Shown piece by piece: positions 1-6,899 of a stretch of DNA of 13,466 bases. How positions within the stretch are numbered: the stretch's first letter is position 1; the number at the start of each line of letters is the position of its first letter. A model generated the notes under the pieces. That model made no database searches. It was given only the letters and a program-made list of their open reading frames with translations, and was not told where the DNA came from. The stretch is from Chrysochromulina tobinii. Taxonomy: Eukaryota > Haptophyta > Prymnesiales > Chrysochromulinaceae. The position numbers and the translations under genes are program-made. Location of the stretch: positions 1 through 13,466 of the forward strand of contig JWZX01001819.1 of assembly GCA_001275005.1 (NCBI GenBank), written 5' to 3'.

Positions 1-109
1 CGACCTCGACGTGCTGCTTGGGAACTCTGGCAGTCCCAGCCGAGTGCTGCTCAACGCGGGCAACGGTGTCTCCTGGACAAACATCACGTTGCCTGACAAT
101 GGTGGCCTC

Positions 110-214
110 TGCACGGAGACGTGCGCGTTTTCCTCAGATGGGGTTTGCGACGATGGCGGATCCGGTGCCGAATCGTACTCGTGTAACCTCGGCACCGACT
201 GCGCCGACTGCGGC
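110..214 (+). other. LNR-like Cys module 1 inserted in the repeat array
   Basis: This is a 35-residue module with pattern CTETC-x5-DGVCDDGG-x6-YSC-x2-GTDCADCG. Spacing and the acidic DGxCDDGG and GTDC motifs resemble Lin-12/Notch repeats, which bind Ca through such residues. It sits between the LP end of one repeat and the TTYSIAA start of the next. LNR kinship is my inference from the motif. Confidence 0.6.
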
Positions 215-811
215 CCTCGATCTACCACCACTTATTCGATCGCGGCGGCGGACGTCGACGGCGACGGCGACCTGGACGTCCTGCTTGGGAACTCTGGCAG
301 TCCCAGCCGAGTGCTGCTCAACGCGGGCGACGGCAGCTTCCCGACGAGCATCGAGCTGCCCGGCGGCAGCGCGTCCACGACGTCGATCGCGGCGGCGGAT
401 GTGGACGGCAACGGCGACCTCGACGTGCTGCTTGGGAACTATAACAGTCCCAGCCGAGTGCTGCTCAACGCGGGCGGCGGCACCTTCCCGACGAGCATCG
501 CGATGCCCGGCGGCGAAAACACGAACTCGATCGCAGCGGCGGATGTCGACGGCGACGGCGACCTCGACGTCCTGCTTGGGGGCAGTCCGAACAGCGTGCT
601 GCTCAACACGGGCGACGGCTCCTTCCCGACAAGCATCGCGCTGCCCGGCGACGGCAGCGGGACCACGCACTTGATCGCGGCGGCGGACGTCGACGGTGAC
701 GGCGACCTCGACGTGCTGCTTGGGAACTATGACACCCCCAGCGTGCTGCTCAATGCGCGCGCCGCCGACAGCTTCCCGACGAGCATCGCGCTCCCCAGCC
801 ACAGCAGCACC

Positions 812-916
812 TGCACGGAGACGTGCACGTCTTCCTCCGACGGGGTTTGCGATGATGGCGGATCCGGATCCGCTTCGTACTCGTGTACCCTCGGCACGGA
901 CTGCGCCGACTGCGGC
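812..916 (+). other. LNR-like Cys module 2 inserted in the repeat array
   Basis: This second copy of the 35-residue Cys module lies at the same phase of the FG-GAP unit as the first. It differs mainly in the segments between cysteines; the six cysteines and DGVCDDGG are the same. The shared position and flanking TTYSIAA suggest that the module was duplicated together with its surrounding repeats. Confidence 0.6.
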
Positions 917-1642
917 CGTCGATCTACCACTTATTCGATCGCAGCGACAGATGTCGACGGCGACGGCGATCTCGACGTGCTGCTTGGGAACTATGCCAGT
1001 CCCAGCCGAGTGCTGCTCAACGCGGGCGACGGCACGTTCCCGACGAGCACCACGCTACCCGGCGGCAGCGCGTTAACGACCTCGATCGCGGCGGCGGACG
1101 TGGATGGCGACGGCGACCTCGACGTGCTGCTTGGAAACGATTTCGAGCCCAGCCGATTGCTGCTGAATGAGGGCGATGGCACCTTCCTCACGTATCTCGA
1201 GCTGCCCGGCGACGTCACGTACACGTGGTCGATCGCGGCGGCGGACGTGGACGGGGACGGCGACCTCGACGTGCTGCTTGGGAACTATGGCAGTCCCAGC
1301 CGAGTGCTGCTCAACGCGGGCGACGGCACGTTCCCGACGAGCATCACGCTACCCGGCGGCAGCGCGTTAACGACCTCGATCGCGGCGGCGGATGTGGATG
1401 GCGACGGCGACCTTGACGTGCTGCTTGGGAGCTCTGGCCGTGCCAGCCTGGTGCTGCTCAATTCGGGCGACGGCACGTTCTCGAAAAGCATCGAGCTGCC
1501 CGGTGGCAGCGCATTTACGAACTCGATCGCGGCGGCGGACGTGGACGGCGACGGCGACCTCGACGTGCTGCTTGGGAACCAGGGCAGTCCCAGCCGAGTG
1601 CTGCTCAACGCGGGCGACGGCACGTTCCCGACGAGCATCACG

Positions 1643-1662
1643 CTGCCCGGCTACTGCCCGGC
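1643..1662 (+). repeat. 9-bp direct repeat flanking TA (footprint-like 11-bp insertion 1)
   Basis: The sequence ctgcccggc-TA-ctgcccggc lies where every other repeat unit has one ctgcccggc (or close variant). The extra 11 bp shift the frame from 2 to 1 and create the TAA at 1673. The arrangement can equally be read as an 8-bp repeat around CTA. Confidence 0.85.
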
Positions 1663-2223
1663 GGCAGCGCGTTAACGTACTCGATCGCGGCGGCGGACGT
1701 GGACGGGGACGGCGACCTCGACGTGCTGCTTGGGAACCAGGGCAGTCCCAGCCGAGTGCTGCTCAACGTAGTTGACGGCGCCTTCCTGACGAGCATGGAG
1801 TTGCCCGGCGAAACTGTGGGCACGACCTCGATCGCGGCGGCGGACGTGGACGGGGACGGCGACCTCGACGTGCTGCTTGGGAAGAAGGGCAGTCCCAGCC
1901 GAGTGCTGCTCAACGCGGGCGACGGCACGTTCCCGACGAGCGTCACGCTGCCCGGCGGCAGCGCGTTAACAACCTCGATCGCGGCGGCGGACGTGGATGG
2001 CGACGGCGACCTCGACGTACTGCTTGGGAACCAGGGCAGTCCCAGCCGAGTGCTGCTCAACGCGGGCGACGGCACGTTCAAGACGAGCGTCACGCTGCCC
2101 GGTGGCGGCGCAAACACGAAATCGATCGCGGCGGCGGACGTGGACGGGGACGGCGACCTCGACGTGCTGCTTGGGGAAGATGGCAGTCCCAGCCGAGTGC
2201 TGCTCAACGCGGGCGACGGCTAG
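1654..2223 (+). pseudogene. FG-GAP/VCBS-repeat receptor kinase gene, segment B (frame 1, closed by TAG)
   Basis: This is the direct continuation of segment A after the first 11-bp insertion. Read from 1654 in frame 1 it gives LPGGSALTYSIAAADV, exactly in register with the repeat unit. It holds four more repeats, with the variable residues NQ, KK, NQ and ED after VLLG. It ends in TAG at 2221-2223, created by the second 11-bp insertion. No start codon or promoter of its own is evident; a GTG or ATG at the edge would fall inside a repeat. It is therefore best read as an internal piece of one gene rather than a separate CDS. The DNA is close to identical to the neighbouring repeats, including synonymous positions, pointing to recent amplification or concerted evolution. 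Confidence 0.7.
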
Positions 2224-2231
2224 GCGACGGC
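2212..2231 (+). repeat. 9-bp direct repeat flanking TA (footprint-like 11-bp insertion 2)
   Basis: The sequence ggcgacggc-TA-ggcgacggc replaces the single ggcgacggc seen at the same place in other repeats. The 11 extra bp shift frame 1 to frame 3 and create the TAG at 2221. The architecture is the same as the insertion at 1643-1662, but at a different target sequence and a different point of the repeat unit. Confidence 0.85.
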
Positions 2232-4712
2232 ACGTTCCCGACGAGCATCACGCTGCCCGGTGGCAACGCGACCACGTACTCGATCGCGGCGGCGGACGTG
2301 GACGGCGACGGTGACCTCGACGTGCTGCTTGGGAACGCTGGCAGTCCCAGCCGAGTGCTGCTAAACGCGGGCGGCGGCACGTTCCCGCCGAGCATCCAGC
2401 TGCCCGGTGAAATCGTGAGCACGACCTCGATCGCGGCGGCGGACGTAGACGGGGACGGCGACCTCGACGTGCTTCTTGGGAATTTCGGTAGTCCCAGCCT
2501 GGTGCTGCTCAACGCGGGCGACGGCACATTCCCGACGAGCATCGAGCTGCCCGGTCCCCGCAGCGACAGTGCGTTAACAAACTCGATCGCGGCGGCGGAC
2601 GTGGACGGTGACGGCGACCTCGACGTGCTGCTTGGAAACTTTGGTAGTGTCAACCGAGTGCTGCTTAACGCGGGCGACGGCACGTTCCCGACGAGCATCT
2701 CGCTTCCCGGCAACAGCCCTGGCGGCGGCGCGTTCACGTTGTCGGTCGCGGTGGCGGACGTGGATGGCGACGGTAACCTCGACGTGCTGCTTGGAAACGC
2801 TGGCGGCCCCAGCCTTCTGCTATCTTTCATGAGATGCGCTCAGCATGGCACTGCACGCAGCCGCTTTGGCAACGGCTGCATCCGCTGCCCCGTTCCCTCT
2901 TCACGCAGAGATGACCATTTCGATATCTGTTACGAGTGCGATGAAAACACTGAAGTCGATTTGCAGAAAACACCGAATTCGATTGATAGCGGCGAATGCT
3001 CCTCCTGCAGGCTCGGTTACGAGCGCTATGTGGGGGACCCCGAGTGCACTGCCTGCCCGCGCGGCAAGCGCCAAGGTGATAATGGCACATTCTGTGTCGA
3101 CTGCTCCCCGGGCACTTACGCTCCGCATGACGGCCTCTTTGGCCCCATGTGCTTGCCTTGCGAGCAGGGCAGCTTCTGCCCGCCAGGCGCTGCGGAACCG
3201 CTGCCGTGCCACGAGGGCAGCAACTTGAGCGCAATCGACCTCGCGCGCGATAACCTGTGCTCACACGCGCCGCCTCGAGCGCCGCCGACACCACCTGCTG
3301 AGGATGCAGCCGCGAGTCATGTTCCAGCTGCGCCTGCCGTAATCCAGCTCGTGCCAGCCCTCCTCTCCAGTGTTGCACTAGTGGTGGCGCTTTGGTTTGC
3401 GGCTGCTTGCCTTCGGCGGCAGCTACGGCACAAAAGGACGTGCGCCCAGCTTCATGATGGTGTGAGCCTAACGGCGGCCCGTGCGCAGGAGCGCCCAAGT
3501 GTGCGTTCCGAAGAGGCTACGCACCTCGAGGTGTTGGACTTCTCGACGCTTACGATGGGCAGACCGATCGGCAAAGGCGGCTTCGCGACCGTCTGGTTTG
3601 CACGGTGGCAAGGCAACGACCTTGCTATCAAGGTGCTCAACGTAGCTGTCGAAAACGGCCACGCGCAGGAGGAAGCCATGTTGCACGAGCTGGCCATGCT
3701 GCGTCGCCTGCGCCACCCGTGCATCTGCGCCCTCTTCGGCCATATGTGGGTTGACGAGCGTCCCGCGCTCGTCCTCGAGTACATGGCTGGCGGCTCTCTC
3801 GCCGCATACCTCTTCAATCCAAGGCCAGCGTTCTGCAACGTGGACCCCCCCTCGGAAGCCGTCCAGTCCACCGTCTCGAGCCTGAATGCAACCTGGCGTC
3901 GCTTCACGCGCGCGTCGAAGTCACCCTTCGCCCTCGACGCTGCCTCAGCGCCGATCGCACCGCAAGCGTGGCTCGGCCGCCAGCTGATGGAGCCGCCGCC
4001 ACGCCAGCACCTGGACGACAAGAAGATTTGCATCGCCGTGCAGCTGGCGAGCGGGCTGTGTTTTCTCTACTCGCACGGCATCCTGCACTGCGATGTCAAA
4101 ACGGATAATGCTCTGCTCGACGCGACTCACACGGTGTGCAAGCTCGCCGACTTTGGTTTGGCGAGCCTCAGCCTGCCGAACCATGCGAGACGTAACGGGG
4201 GGGATGCTGGCCGCGTGACTGTCGGGGGCACACTGCGGTATCTGGCGCCCGAGAGGATTGAGGCGGTCCTCCATAGCGGTGCACGTGGTGACGGCCGTGG
4301 CGGCTGCAGCAGCAGCCTCAGCCTGGGCCGCGCGCTCGTCAGCTTTGAGGACCGTGCGGATGTCTATGCCTTTGCACTCTTGCTCTGGGAGCTCTTTCAT
4401 GAGCGTCGCGCCTTTGAGGGGATGTCGGGAGAAGCTGCTCTCCGCAGCTCCTTGCAGGGGAATCGGCCACAGTTCTCAAAGCCTTCAACAAGCGATAGGA
4501 TCCAAACACTCACGGCCGAGTGTTGGGCGCAGCGTCCAGAGGACCGCCCGAGCATGAGCACGGTCCTCGAGAAGCTCGAAGCGTGCATGCAGCCCCTCTC
4601 GTTTGCACAAAGTGTGGCATCGACAAACTCGTCGCGGCATGGCCCACCCCTACCCCGCCCTGAACCCCGCCCATCCACCTGCAGCGACGAGTCGTCCACC
4701 ACTGTGCTTTAG
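2223..4712 (+). CDS. FG-GAP/VCBS-repeat transmembrane TKL-like protein kinase, segment C (C-terminal part)
   Basis: In frame 3 from 2223 this encodes the last four FG-GAP repeats, then a Cys-rich region (2829-3260; CxxC-type knots resembling GCC2/GCC3 or TNFR/EGF-like juxtamembrane domains). A single transmembrane helix follows (3348-3413, VPALLSSVALVVALWFAAAC) with a basic stop-transfer RRQLRHKR. The kinase domain runs from about 3534 to 4590. Visible motifs are the glycine loop GKGGFATV (about 3570), AIK lysine (3630-3632), an alpha-C HELAML glutamate, HCDVKTDN catalytic loop (about 4086), DFG (4149-4157) and APE (4245-4253). All catalytic residues are present, but the HRD arginine is Cys, making it a non-RD kinase. 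An insert of about 60 residues lies between the hinge and the catalytic loop. TKL-type family membership is inferred from overall motif style. The C-terminal tail is Pro/Ser-rich. If read from an internal ATG (first at 2829) it would still encode the Cys-rich domain, membrane helix and kinase. Confidence 0.85.
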   Translation, partial: GDGTFPTSITLPGGNATTYSIAAADVDGDGDLDVLLGNAGSPSRVLLNAGGGTFPPSIQLPGEIVSTTSIAAADVDGDGDLDVLLGNFGSPSLVLLNAGDGTFPTSIELPGPRSDSALTNSIAAADVDGDGDLDVLLGNFGSVNRVLLNAGDGTFPTSISLPGNSPGGGAFTLSVAVADVDGDGNLDVLLGNAGGPSLLLSFMRCAQHGTARSRFGNGCIRCPVPSSRRDDHFDICYECDENTEVDLQKTPNSIDSGECSSCRLGYERYVGDPECTACPRGKRQGDNGTFCVDCSPGTYAPHDGLFGPMCLPCEQGSFCPPGAAEPLPCHEGSNLSAIDLARDNLCSHAPPRAPPTPPAEDAAASHVPAAPAVIQLVPALLSSVALVVALWFAAACLRRQLRHKRTCAQLHDGVSLTAARAQERPSVRSEEATHLEVLDFSTLTMGRPIGKGGFATVWFARWQGNDLAIKVLNVAVENGHAQEEAMLHELAMLRRLRHPCICALFGHMWVDERPALVLEYMAGGSLAAYLFNPRPAFCNVDPPSEAVQSTVSSLNATWRRFTRASKSPFALDAASAPIAPQAWLGRQLMEPPPRQHLDDKKICIAVQLASGLCFLYSHGILHCDVKTDNALLDATHTVCKLADFGLASLSLPNHARRNGGDAGRVTVGGTLRYLAPERIEAVLHSGARGDGRGGCSSSLSLGRALVSFEDRADVYAFALLLWELFHERRAFEGMSGEAALRSSLQGNRPQFSKPSTSDRIQTLTAECWAQRPEDRPSMSTVLEKLEACMQPLSFAQSVASTNSSRHGPPLPRPEPRPSTCSDESSTTVL

Positions 4713-4746
4713 TACCTTTCGACGTTTCGAGCAAGTACCTTTCGAC
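4711..4746. repeat. 13-bp direct repeat overlapping the kinase stop codon
   Basis: The sequence agtacctttcgac occurs at 4711-4723 and again at 4734-4746, a period of 23 bp. The first copy includes the last two bases of the TAG stop. It is perhaps a small local duplication in the 3' UTR; no function is evident. Confidence 0.7.
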
Positions 4747-4891
4747 CAAGATGGGAGGCCTCAACATGGAGATGGACTTCGAACCGTGGGTTCAACCCGT
4801 CTCTTTTTCGACCGTCGAGAGAGACAGAGAGACAGAGCCTGAGAGTGAAGATGACGGCGCACCAGCCACCCCGTCCACCCTCCGGGCCTTC

Positions 4892-4900
4892 TATAAAAAG
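4892..4900 (+). promoter_or_regulatory. TATA-like motif
   Basis: The motif tataaaaag is a good match to a plus-strand TATA box and stands out in GC-rich sequence. No convincing gene starts downstream, so it may be fortuitous or serve an unrecognised or non-coding transcript. Confidence 0.2.
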
Positions 4901-5179
4901 ATCACTACCTTTATCGAATCGGCAATCGCTTCACCCTCGGGGACTCGACAAAGCGAAGCACCGCACTGCACCAGTCGAGTTATCCCGAAATCTGTGACGT
5001 GATGTGCGCCTATCACTCTTTTCAAAATCAGGTGGTGGGGATGTCACTAGTGATGTGTGGGTCGTGTGAATGCTGAATCCAGGGGACATAAAAAATAGCG
5101 AATACCTCCCCCGTCTTTTCTCTCGTCTGTGCATCACACTTGTTAGGGATGTTAAGTAACGAGTAATAATCAGCCCCGA

Positions 5180-5206
5180 GAGCTGGCCTTGTGAAAGGCC
5201 GAGCTC
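5180..5206 (+). other. Stable RNA hairpin candidate with GUGA (GNRA) loop
   Basis: The arms gagct-ggcctt and aaggcc-g-agctc pair over 11 bp with one bulged G, closed by the tetraloop gtga, which fits the GNRA class. I could not match the surroundings to tRNA, 5S, SRP or a spliceosomal snRNA. Confidence 0.45.
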
Positions 5207-5398
5207 CGAGTCCCCTATTCTAGACAGTACGGGTCTGAGGAGGGTGCTGCGGGGCACGACGAAACGCGGCGGAGCCGCTGACCAGGATCAGAATGCGCGC
5301 TTTGGGCGACGTCTCAGGAGATATGCGACACGTCACACAATTACGGATCTCGCTTCGCCAGATTTGGTAAGCACAGTATGCTTCTGTATATTCATGGG

Positions 5399-5431
5399 AT
5401 GCACATGCATGCATGCACGTTGCACGCATGT
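5399..5431. repeat. Alternating purine-pyrimidine (Z-DNA-prone) tract
   Basis: Thirty-three bases alternate purine and pyrimidine with a single phase break at 5420/5421. The tract is built from repeated atgc and cacg units, including overlapping atgcat palindromes. Such tracts can adopt Z-DNA, but no role is shown here. Confidence 0.5.
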
Positions 5432-5539
5432 TAGTTTCACCCGCCAGCCGGCGCTTCGGGCTCGACAGTACGCGGGTCGAGGTGTTCGTGTTGCGCCTGC
5501 CGCCCCGTAACGTTCTTCGCGCTCTGGAAGACAACCAAT

Positions 5540-5555
5540 CTAGCGCAAGCGCTAG
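5540..5555. repeat. Short perfect inverted repeat
   Basis: The 7-bp arms ctagcgc and gcgctag are separated by aa, giving a near-perfect palindrome in non-coding DNA. It may be a dimeric protein-binding site or chance. Confidence 0.45.
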
Positions 5556-5618
5556 AACCCACCCCTTCGGGCGGGCGGGGGCGGGTTTCAAAGTAATTAT
5601 ACACGACAGTGATCAGTG

Positions 5619-5651
5619 TAATACCGATCCGTTCGAGGAGGTACGGTATTA
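5619..5651. repeat. 8-bp inverted repeat
   Basis: The arms taataccg (5619-5626) and cggtatta (5644-5651) are separated by 17 nt, just before the 13-bp tandem repeat. It is weak on its own. Confidence 0.35.
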
Positions 5652-5656
5652 TACGA

Positions 5657-5695
5657 GCTCCGGACAAGGGCTCCGGATAAGGGCTCCGGATAAAT
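5657..5695. repeat. 13-bp tandem repeat, three copies
   Basis: Three consecutive 13-mers begin gctccgga: gctccggacaagg, gctccggataagg and gctccggataaat. This is a small minisatellite in non-coding DNA upstream (plus-strand sense) of the J-like gene's 3' end. Confidence 0.7.
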
Positions 5696-5701
5696 TAAGA
5701 T

Positions 5702-5724
5702 CCAATTGGGCAATTGCGAATTGG
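5702..5724. repeat. Inverted repeat with internal caattg palindrome
   Basis: The arms ccaatt (5702-5707) and aattgg (5719-5724) flank gggcaattgcg. Three AATT cores lie within 23 bp, unlike the surrounding GC-rich DNA. Confidence 0.4.
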
Positions 5725-5901
5725 CACGGCGCAGCCTCGAGCCTGCCATGGCAGATCCAGATAACTGCCTCGTACTCGTAGACCCGGCTAGACGCCACGT
5801 CCCACAGGCCGGTTCTGACCCTCTGTCGGGTCTGTCGCATTGGGAATTGCACAGTTTCGCCGAGCCGCGTACCAGGAATTTGGCGAGAAGACCCCGTGCG
5901 C

Positions 5902-6711
5902 TCAGAACATGCCTGGTCGCCGCTTTCGCCCAGCCGCCTTGAGCTTCTCGCGCGCCGCACGCACAGCTGCTCCGCCGCTGCCACCGCCGCCTTCGTCATC
6001 GTCGCCGTCGTCTTCAACATTTGTGCTCGGACGGACATCGCTCGTCGTGGCCGTCGGTCGTTGTGCCTGCCCAGGCTTGTCCGTCAGAGCTCGGCGCTTC
6101 TCCTCAAGCATGAGTCGTCGCCTCTTGTTCTGCTCTTCGATATCGGCAGCATCGGCAGCAGCAGCGGCTGCGAGCGCGGCACGTGAGCTGCTGCTGCTTC
6201 TACTTGCGCCCCCGGCACTGGCCGCTGCCATGCCACAGCCGCTCGTCGTCGACGACGTTGCTGAGACGAGGGCCTCGCGCTCGCGTACGAGCTCGGCGAC
6301 CTCGCGCACATAGGCATCGCGGCGGCCGTTGGCATCCGAGAGAGTGTCAAAGGCCTCGCGGAGCAGAGCATAGCCGCGCTGAGCCTGAGGATGAAAGCTC
6401 CACTCAGGATGGCAGGCCTTCTTGAGATCCTCGTACGCCGCGTCCACCTGCTCTTGGCTCACATGCCATTGTGCGGTGCCGTCGACCCACCTCGGCTCGG
6501 GCAGCTTCAGGCGCTGGAACAGGGTCTTCGCCTTGATTAGATGGAGAATGCCCTCCTCCTGCCGGCCTTTGGTCCAGCGCGCGGCCTTGATCTCCAAGCG
6601 ACGCTGCTCCGCAGCCGCGGCGGCCTCGAGCGAGTCACCCGACAAGTAGCGCCCGCCCGCCTGGCCGCGTGGGTTATCGTCCTCAGCTTTCAAGAGCGCG
6701 AAGACGTCCAT
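5902..6711 (-). CDS. J-domain-like protein with degenerate HPE motif
   Basis: This is a 269-residue protein when started at the ATG at 6711 (MDVFALLKAEDDNPRGQAGG). An in-frame ATG at 6825 would add 38 residues, but it lies inside the palindromic AT-rich element, so I prefer 6711. A helical charged N-terminal part is followed by a J-like segment (about residues 59-134). This contains helix II AAYEDLKKACHPEW, the loop motif HPE (101-103) where canonical DnaJ has HPD, and a helix III region GYALLREAFDTLSDANGRRDAY that matches J-domain style closely. The rest is low-complexity Ala/Ser, a basic coiled stretch (IEEQNKRRRLMLEEKRR, about 191), an Asp-rich patch and a basic C-terminus ending KRRPGMF. 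Canonical J proteins stimulate Hsp70 through HPD; with HPE this ability is uncertain. The exact subfamily is not recognised. Nuclear location is a guess from the basic clusters. Confidence 0.75.
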   Translation of the reverse strand: MDVFALLKAEDDNPRGQAGGRYLSGDSLEAAAAAEQRRLEIKAARWTKGRQEEGILHLIKAKTLFQRLKLPEPRWVDGTAQWHVSQEQVDAAYEDLKKACHPEWSFHPQAQRGYALLREAFDTLSDANGRRDAYVREVAELVREREALVSATSSTTSGCGMAAASAGGASRSSSSSRAALAAAAAADAADIEEQNKRRRLMLEEKRRALTDKPGQAQRPTATTSDVRPSTNVEDDGDDDEGGGGSGGAAVRAAREKLKAAGRKRRPGMF

Positions 6712-6899
6712 GCAAAGAACGAGGTGCTTGTTGGCGGTGCGAATACAAACTTGCCGGACCTGTCTTCGCTGAGAGGAGAAGACATGCTGGCTCCCTTCGA
6801 TGTTTTTACATGTATACTTATACATGTATAGAAAAGCATGTTTTTGATTAACGAAGCAGAGGTGATGCTCGAGCTCCAGAAAAGTGTGCCCTGCTGGCT
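6712..6899. promoter_or_regulatory. Candidate bidirectional promoter between the J-like gene and the plastid-type gene
   Basis: This 188-bp spacer lies between two divergent start codons, so both 5' UTRs and core promoters must fit here unless they overlap the coding regions. Its middle is AT-rich (6801-6850) and carries the palindrome at 6807-6828. Inference comes from layout only. Confidence 0.45.
6807..6828. repeat. 10-bp perfect inverted repeat (tacatgtata / tatacatgta)
   Basis: The arms at 6807-6816 and 6819-6828 are separated by ct. Each arm itself contains the palindrome tacatgta, so the site is also a direct repeat of that octamer. Its position in the middle of a divergent spacer suggests a shared regulatory site or a TATA-like core promoter for both genes. 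Confidence 0.6.

Larger units (their letters stand above)
2..1675 (+). pseudogene. FG-GAP/VCBS-repeat receptor kinase gene, segment A (5' end outside window; frame ends in premature TAA)
   Basis: This segment is open from the window edge in frame 2 and encodes ten FG-GAP/VCBS-type repeats. The consensus is SIAAADVDGDGDLDVLLGN followed by a GSPSRVLLNAGDGTFPTSI-LPGG stretch, about 47-49 residues per unit. The DxDGDGDLD core is the Ca-binding loop typical of integrin-alpha-like beta-propeller blades, so the segment is probably extracellular and adhesive or ligand-binding. Two Cys modules interrupt the array (110-214 and 812-916). The true start lies upstream of the window; the first ATG/GTG here is only internal to a repeat. 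The frame runs into TAA at 1673-1675 only because of an 11-bp insertion at 1643-1662. Without those bases it would continue into segment B. It could be a recent pseudogene, a strain-specific allele, or a gene rescued by splicing. Repeat identity is certain; the pseudogene status is inferred. Confidence 0.75.
2..2824 (+). repeat. Tandem array of ~18 FG-GAP/VCBS coding repeats (about 140-150 bp each)
   Basis: The unit is recognisable by the DNA core gatcgcggcggcggacgtgg followed by a block coding for DGDGDLDVLLG. Eighteen copies can be counted, including a partial one at the window edge and a diverged last copy (SVAVADVDGDGNLDVLLG). Copies are nearly identical at synonymous positions, with variation concentrated in two short windows: the residues after VLLGN, and the linker after LPG. 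Assembly collapse or expansion of copy number is likely in such an array. Confidence 0.9.
4713..5901. other. Intergenic region without a recognisable gene
   Basis: This stretch of about 1.2 kb separates the kinase stop codon from the 3' end of the J-like gene. Short open frames occur (for example 83 codons from 4751 and 122 codons from 5413), but none has a recognisable domain or convincing composition. It contains a TATA-like motif, a purine-rich GAGAGACA tract near 4815, a hairpin, a Z-DNA-like alternating tract, small inverted repeats and a 13-bp tandem repeat, listed separately. The kinase 3' UTR probably occupies the first part. Confidence 0.6.

Noticed and set aside
1643-2231. The 11-bp additions as very small introns
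   Set aside because: Eleven nucleotides are too short for a spliceosomal intron and have no GT-AG boundaries. A footprint or local duplication explains the 9-mer repeats better.
134-2830. Several minus-strand open frames of 75-222 codons with SPSPSTSAAAIE-type repeats
   Set aside because: They are antisense shadows of the FG-GAP array; their periodicity simply mirrors the coding repeat.
4751-5002. 83-codon plus-strand open frame just after the kinase stop
   Set aside because: It has no domain or conserved-looking composition, and it is out of frame with the kinase. It may be chance in the 3' UTR.
5160-5220. tRNA or 5S-like gene around the GUGA hairpin
   Set aside because: No acceptor, D and T arms or box A/B could be assembled around the stem.
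5649-6038. Minus-strand 129-codon frame overlapping the 3' end of the J-like gene
   Set aside because: It is in a different frame from the J-like gene over the overlap and has no domain, so it is a shadow.
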